12,887 nt of DNA from Chlorobiota bacterium (GTDB taxonomy: Bacteria > Bacteroidota > Bacteroidia > Bacteroidales > B39-G9): NCBI GenBank assembly GCA_030632095.1, contig DAOVJU010000032.1, positions 1 to 12,887 on the forward strand, in the 5' to 3' direction. Below are positions 10,395 through 12,887 of this stretch, piece by piece. The notes below the pieces were generated by a model. The model was not told the origin of the DNA. It ran no database searches and saw only the letters and a list, made by a program, of their open reading frames with translations. Position 1 is the first letter of the stretch. The number at the start of each line of letters is the position of its first letter. Both the position numbers and the translations under genes were made by a program.

Positions 10395-10450
10395 TCCGCA
10401 AATGTATAAATATTTTACTTAGAACACAAAATATTTTTGGTTTTTTAAGC
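10381..10450. repeat. 10-bp inverted repeat enclosing the tRNA-operon promoter
   Basis: GCTTAAAAAA at 10381-10390 and TTTTTTAAGC at 10441-10450 are perfectly complementary and separated by exactly 50 bp. Both promoter boxes lie between the arms. It may be an operator-like arrangement or a chance match in A/T-rich DNA. Confidence 0.4.
10399..10430 (-). promoter_or_regulatory. Bacteroidota-type promoter of the tRNA-tuf operon
   Basis: The minus strand has TTTG at 10430-10427, a 20-bp spacer, and TACATTTG at 10406-10399. This exactly matches the Bacteroidota housekeeping consensus TTTG - about 19-21 bp - TAnnTTTG. Transcription would start near 10392-10396, roughly 45 bases before tRNA-Thr(TGT). 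It lies within the hpf-tRNA gap and probably drives the four tRNAs, tuf and possibly genes beyond. Confidence 0.8.
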
Positions 10451-10454
10451 AAAA

Positions 10455-10754
10455 TTAAACCCCCCTTTGTTTTTCTTTGTGTTTTTGGAGTTGCCTTCGT
10501 AATGCATCAACTGCTACATCGGTTGATTCTTCAAAGGTTTTAGCTTGTTTTTTGGCAAACAAATCGGAACCAGGAATATCCACTTTAATTTCGGTAACTT
10601 TATTATCAAGTTTTTGTGACTTCACCAATCGTAAAAAAACCTCTGCTCCAATAATATCATCATAAACTTGCACTAATTTTTTCACTCTTGTCTGAATGAA
10701 ATTTTCCAATTTGACATCTGCATCAAAATGGATTGAATGAATTTTAATATTCAT
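10455..10754 (-). CDS. hpf: Ribosome hibernation-promoting factor (HPF/YfiA, short form)
   Basis: HPF binds the 30S decoding region and inactivates or dimerises ribosomes in slow growth. I place the start at the ATG at 10754, giving 99 residues beginning MNIKIHSIHFDADVKLENFI. This start has a GGAGG Shine-Dalgarno sequence 8 bases upstream and aligns with the family N terminus. The frame also opens five codons earlier at 10769 (MEENS), but that would place the GGAGG inside the coding region. The fold pattern is the short one-domain type: an N-terminal strand, a helix with KKLVQVYDDI, the strands AEVFLRL and TEIKVDIPG, and the C-terminal helix with AVDALRRQLQKHK. There is no long C-terminal dimerisation domain. 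The gene begins 18 bp after the xer recombinase stop and probably shares its transcript. No strong terminator follows it. Confidence 0.94.
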   Translation of the reverse strand: MNIKIHSIHFDADVKLENFIQTRVKKLVQVYDDIIGAEVFLRLVKSQKLDNKVTEIKVDIPGSDLFAKKQAKTFEESTDVAVDALRRQLQKHKEKQRGV

Positions 10755-10762
10755 ACTATTTT

Positions 10763-10767
10763 CCTCC
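10763..10767 (-). promoter_or_regulatory. Shine-Dalgarno GGAGG of hpf
   Basis: GGAGG lies 8 bases before the chosen hpf ATG, a textbook spacing. It decides the start between two in-frame ATGs. It is embedded in TGGAGGAAAAT, the same 11 bases found before nusG. The rpsU, xer, tuf, secE, rplK, rplA, rplJ, rplL, rpoB and rpoC starts in this window have no comparable match. Confidence 0.75.
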
Positions 10768-10772
10768 ATAAA

Positions 10773-11651
10773 TTATGCTCTGGGATGAGCCTGGTTATAT
10801 ATTGATTTTAATTCTTCAAAAGTATTATGTGTATACACTTGCGTGGCAGCAAGATTTGCATGGCCTAACAGTTCTTTTATTGCATTTAAATCAGCTCCCT
10901 TATTCAACATATGTGTTGCAAATGTGTGCCTAAGCACATGAGGACTCTTTTTACTAATTGTTGAAACATGCGTTAAATAACTGTTCACTACTCGGTATCC
11001 TAATTTTGCATAAATCTTTTCTCCCTTTTTTGTAATAAATACAAAATTACTTATAGCATTATTCAATACTATATTTCTTTCTTCTAAATAATCTTTAAAC
11101 AAAGTTGTTATTTGTTTAGTAACTGGTATAATTCTTTCTTTATTGCGTTTACCCAGGACTTTTAATGTAAGATTATTTAGATCAAAATCGTTTATTTTAA
11201 TATTTATTAGTTCGGATAATCGGATACCAGTTGAATATAGTAACTCGATAATGAACTTATCTCTTTTTCCTTCAAAATCATTTTGGAAAAAATCCCCGTC
11301 TAACAGAAAGTTCATTTCATTTTCTTTTACAAACGAAGGTAGCTCTTTGGTAGTTTTGGGTTTAAGAACCTTATCTAACGGATTTATTGTCAAATGCCCT
11401 TCTTTGATTATAAACCTATAAAATGATTTTAAGGAGGAAATCTTCCGATTTATTGAGCGTGCTGTGATTTTGTTTTCAATAAGAAATATAATCCATGATC
11501 TAATCATTTTGTGATCAGCTTTAATTACTGGCATATTTAAGTGTCCGCAAAAAGAACTAAATTGCTCAATATCTTTCTTATAAGATTTAAATGTATTCTC
11601 AGAATATCGCTTTTCATATTTAATATAATCCAAGAAAGCTTCTATATACAT
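10773..11651 (-). CDS. Tyrosine recombinase of the XerC/XerD family
   Basis: This family cuts and rejoins DNA at the chromosomal dif site to resolve dimers, acting with the FtsK translocase. The product has 292 residues, the usual size of a Xer protein. The N-terminal SAM-like DNA-binding domain spans about 1-85 (FLDYIKYEKRYSENTFKSY, then ARSINRKISSLKSFYRF). All catalytic residues of the C-terminal domain are present: R144 in TGIRLSEL, K168 in LGKRNKER, H238 and R241 in HVLRHTFATH, H264 in LLGHANLAATQVY and the nucleophile Y273. It sits between rpsU and hpf, a housekeeping context common in Bacteroidota, which favours Xer over a phage integrase. I cannot assign XerC or XerD without a phylogeny, so no symbol is given. 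The leader carries a 14-base palindrome and no Shine-Dalgarno sequence. Confidence 0.93.
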   Translation of the reverse strand: MYIEAFLDYIKYEKRYSENTFKSYKKDIEQFSSFCGHLNMPVIKADHKMIRSWIIFLIENKITARSINRKISSLKSFYRFIIKEGHLTINPLDKVLKPKTTKELPSFVKENEMNFLLDGDFFQNDFEGKRDKFIIELLYSTGIRLSELINIKINDFDLNNLTLKVLGKRNKERIIPVTKQITTLFKDYLEERNIVLNNAISNFVFITKKGEKIYAKLGYRVVNSYLTHVSTISKKSPHVLRHTFATHMLNKGADLNAIKELLGHANLAATQVYTHNTFEELKSIYNQAHPRA

Positions 11652-11668
11652 TATAATCTTATTATTAT

Positions 11669-11682
11669 TCTTCTTAAGAAGA
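11669..11682. repeat. 14-base perfect palindrome upstream of the xer recombinase
   Basis: TCTTCTTAAGAAGA is its own reverse complement and ends 17 bases before the recombinase ATG. Its lack of a loop makes it look more like a protein-binding site on DNA than an RNA hairpin. It could be an operator for the recombinase-hpf pair or chance. Confidence 0.4.
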
Positions 11683-11693
11683 TAAGAAGTGTC

Positions 11694-11709
11694 ATCCTTA
11701 AAAAAGGAT
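11694..11709 (-). other. Small hairpin after rpsU
   Basis: ATCCTT and AAGGAT flank a TTTT loop, forming a 6-bp stem 10 bases after the rpsU stop. No T-tract follows (GACACTTC), so it is not a convincing terminator. It may stabilise the rpsU mRNA end, letting rpsU be expressed more than the downstream recombinase. Confidence 0.4.
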
Positions 11710-11718
11710 TGGGTATGC

Positions 11719-11916
11719 CTAACCTAATTGTTCGCTGCTTTGTAATTTCTGAACGTAAACGGCATGTAATTTCACTTCCCTTTTCTTAACAGAAGGTTTT
11801 TTATAAACTTGTCTTAATCTTAGTTCTTTAATAACTCCTGTTTTTTCAAATTTACGTTTGAATTTTTTCAAAGCTCTGTCAATATTTTCGCCTTCTTTAA
11901 TTGGTATTACTATCAT
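11719..11916 (-). CDS. rpsU: 30S ribosomal protein S21 (bS21)
   Basis: bS21 binds the 30S platform near the 3' end of 16S rRNA. The 65-residue product begins MIVIPIKEGENIDRALKKFKR and continues with the basic KKPSVKKREVKLHAVYVQKL. In Bacteroidota, bS21 together with bS18 and bS6 has been reported to occlude the anti-Shine-Dalgarno sequence. A conserved C-terminal tyrosine of bS21 is implicated, as I recall Tyr54 in Flavobacterium, and a tyrosine is present at position 54 here. The gene has its own consensus promoter with a leader of about 25-30 bases that is A-rich and contains no Shine-Dalgarno sequence. It is followed after 67 bp by the xer recombinase, with which it may be co-transcribed. 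Confidence 0.96.
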   Translation of the reverse strand: MIVIPIKEGENIDRALKKFKRKFEKTGVIKELRLRQVYKKPSVKKREVKLHAVYVQKLQSSEQLG

Positions 11917-11948
11917 AATTTTTAATTACTTTTTTTTAAAACGAACCA

Positions 11949-11979
11949 CAAAGGTATTATTAGAAATTTATTTTTCAAA
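11949..11979 (-). promoter_or_regulatory. Bacteroidota-type promoter of rpsU
   Basis: The minus strand shows TTTG at 11979-11976, a 19-bp spacer and TACCTTTG at 11956-11949, an exact match to the phylum's housekeeping promoter consensus. The start of transcription is expected near 11942-11946. It lies in the gap between the acyl-CoA dehydrogenase gene and rpsU and would drive rpsU, and probably the recombinase and hpf. Confidence 0.8.
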
Positions 11980-11998
11980 ATTTTTATTAAATACCTTT
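11950..11998. repeat. 9-bp inverted repeat overlapping the rpsU promoter
   Basis: AAAGGTATT at 11950-11958 and AATACCTTT at 11990-11998 are perfect complements, 31 bp apart. The downstream arm contains most of the TACCTTTG box and the TTTG box lies between the arms. This could be an operator bound by a dimer at two sites, or chance in a gap of very low complexity. Confidence 0.4.
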
Positions 11999-12065
11999 AA
12001 AAAATGATAATAAAAATATGGAAATTTGAAAATCAGGATTAATATATTTAACACTACAAAAATTC

Positions 12066-12082
12066 TATATTAATTTAATATA
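12066..12082 (-). other. A/T-only near-palindrome after the acyl-CoA dehydrogenase gene
   Basis: TATATTAA and TTAATATA flank one central base, 15 bases after the stop codon at 12098-12100. The transcript then reads GAAUUUUUG. It could fold as a small hairpin before a short U-run and act as a weak terminator, but it has no G-C pairs. The rest of the gap down to the rpsU promoter is very A/T-rich, and I see no gene in it. Confidence 0.3.
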
Positions 12083-12097
12083 ATAAATTTAATAAAA

Positions 12098-12887
12098 TTA
12101 GAAGTCTTTTCCAAGTATTTTTCGTGAGATTACCAGTTTTTGAATTTCAGTTGTTCCTTCACCAATTTGCAATAATCTTTGATCTCTATAAAACCTTTCA
12201 ACCGGATAATCTTTCATTAATCCATAGCCACCAAAAATTTGTACTGCCTGATCGGCAACCTCCTTGGCTATTTCTGAACAATAATATTTTGACATTGCTG
12301 CAACCTTTGTAAATTGCTTATCAGCATCTTTTAACCGGCATGCTTTATATAATGTATTCCTTGCAAGTTCAATTTTAGTTGCCATTTCTACTAATTTAAA
12401 CGAAATAGCCTGAAACTTAGCTATTGGTTTGCCAAATTGTTTTCTTTCTTTTGCATATTTTAAAGCCATTTCGTAGGCGCCTTGTGCTAATCCTAAGCCC
12501 ATTGCAGCTATTGATAATCTGCCATTGTCTAATGTACTAAGCATAATTTTTGAACCTTCTCCCTCTTTACCAAGCAGATTTTCTTTTGGAACCTTGCAAT
12601 TATCAAAGTATAATTCAGAGGTATTTGAAGCCCGCCACATCATTTTATCATGCATTACAACCTGTGTAAACCCCTTGGTCTCATTTTCGACAATAATTGT
12701 TGAATATATCTTTTTATTCTCATTTTTCTTGCCTGTAACAGCCTGAACTGTAGAACCCAATGTGATATCAGTAGATGCATTGGTTATAAATATTTTAGAT
12801 CCGTTTATAACCCATTGATCATCTACCAATGTTGCTTTTGTTTTAGTACCCCTGGAATCAGAACCGGCATCTGATTCAGTTAAACCA
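12098..12887 (-). CDS. Acyl-CoA dehydrogenase, C-terminal 262 residues (5' end beyond window)
   Basis: This is an FAD-dependent enzyme that forms the alpha-beta double bond of an acyl-CoA, passing electrons to electron-transfer flavoprotein. The frame is open to the right window edge, so the coding region is 5'-truncated. A TTG at 12829 is only an internal leucine codon. The visible part starts GLTESDAGSDSRGTKTKA, which is the family's TE..AGSD flavin/substrate signature in the middle beta domain. It continues with WVINGSKIFITNA and the C-terminal helical domain (ERKQFGKPIAKFQAISFKL). Near the end QIFGGYGLMKDYPVERFYRD precedes LQIGEGTTEIQKL, whose GEGT glutamate occupies the catalytic-base position of butyryl-CoA and medium-chain dehydrogenases. 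The chain-length preference cannot be read from this fragment. It belongs to a different functional group from the rest of the window. Confidence 0.94.
   Translation of the reverse strand, partial: GLTESDAGSDSRGTKTKATLVDDQWVINGSKIFITNASTDITLGSTVQAVTGKKNENKKIYSTIIVENETKGFTQVVMHDKMMWRASNTSELYFDNCKVPKENLLGKEGEGSKIMLSTLDNGRLSIAAMGLGLAQGAYEMALKYAKERKQFGKPIAKFQAISFKLVEMATKIELARNTLYKACRLKDADKQFTKVAAMSKYYCSEIAKEVADQAVQIFGGYGLMKDYPVERFYRDQRLLQIGEGTTEIQKLVISRKILGKDF

Noticed and set aside
10755..10769. Longer HPF start at 10769
   Set aside because: The GGAGG at 10763-10767 would fall inside the coding region, and the family N terminus aligns with the ATG at 10754.
10773..11651. Tyrosine recombinase beside a tRNA cluster as evidence of an integrated island
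   Set aside because: The protein has Xer size and sequence, the neighbours are core translation genes, and I found no duplicated tRNA end or cargo genes.
11917..12097. A hidden small gene or RNA in the 180-bp gap before rpsU
   Set aside because: The sequence is almost pure A/T with no open frame of note. Beyond the rpsU promoter and short A/T palindromes there is no supportable structure.

Overview
The window is a stretch of conserved housekeeping chromosome from an AT-rich member of the Bacteroidota, probably Bacteroidales-like; I cannot name a genus. Four things point there. The RpoB and EF-Tu sequences resemble those of Bacteroides relatives, including a [27 protein letters not shown] rifampicin region (residues 468-490). 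The gene order rpsU - xer recombinase - hpf - tRNA cluster - tuf - tRNA-Trp - secE - nusG - rplKAJL - rpoBC is typical of that phylum. Two promoters match the Bacteroidota consensus (TTTG, 19-20 bp, TAnnTTTG). Almost all genes lack a Shine-Dalgarno (SD) sequence and instead have A/T-rich leaders. All genes lie on the minus strand, so transcription runs from high to low coordinates.

From right to left in transcription order: the 3' two-thirds of an acyl-CoA dehydrogenase gene enters at the right edge. An AT-only gap of about 180 bp follows and carries the rpsU promoter. Next come rpsU (bS21), a XerC/D-type tyrosine recombinase and hpf (ribosome hibernation factor). A second consensus promoter then precedes four tRNA genes (Thr-TGT, Tyr-GTA, Gly-TCC, Thr-GGT), tuf, tRNA-Trp, secE and nusG. 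The block ends with ribosomal proteins L11, L1, L10 and L7/L12, an attenuator-like hairpin, rpoB, and the first 556 codons of rpoC, which runs off the left edge.

Functionally this is one translation and transcription supply line: tRNAs and EF-Tu for elongation, SecE for secretion, NusG for transcription elongation, the L11/L1 and L10/L12 parts of the ribosome, and the two largest RNA polymerase subunits. The upstream part (bS21 and HPF) acts on the 30S subunit and on hibernating ribosomes. No mobile element, CRISPR array, toxin or defence system is visible, and I find no previously undescribed gene system. The features most worth a second look are regulatory. Only hpf and nusG carry a GGAGG Shine-Dalgarno sequence, inside a shared 11-base string, in a lineage where bS21 is thought to hide the anti-SD. 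There are also several perfect inverted repeats in intergenic regions: before rpoB, between tuf and tRNA-Trp, and around both consensus promoters.
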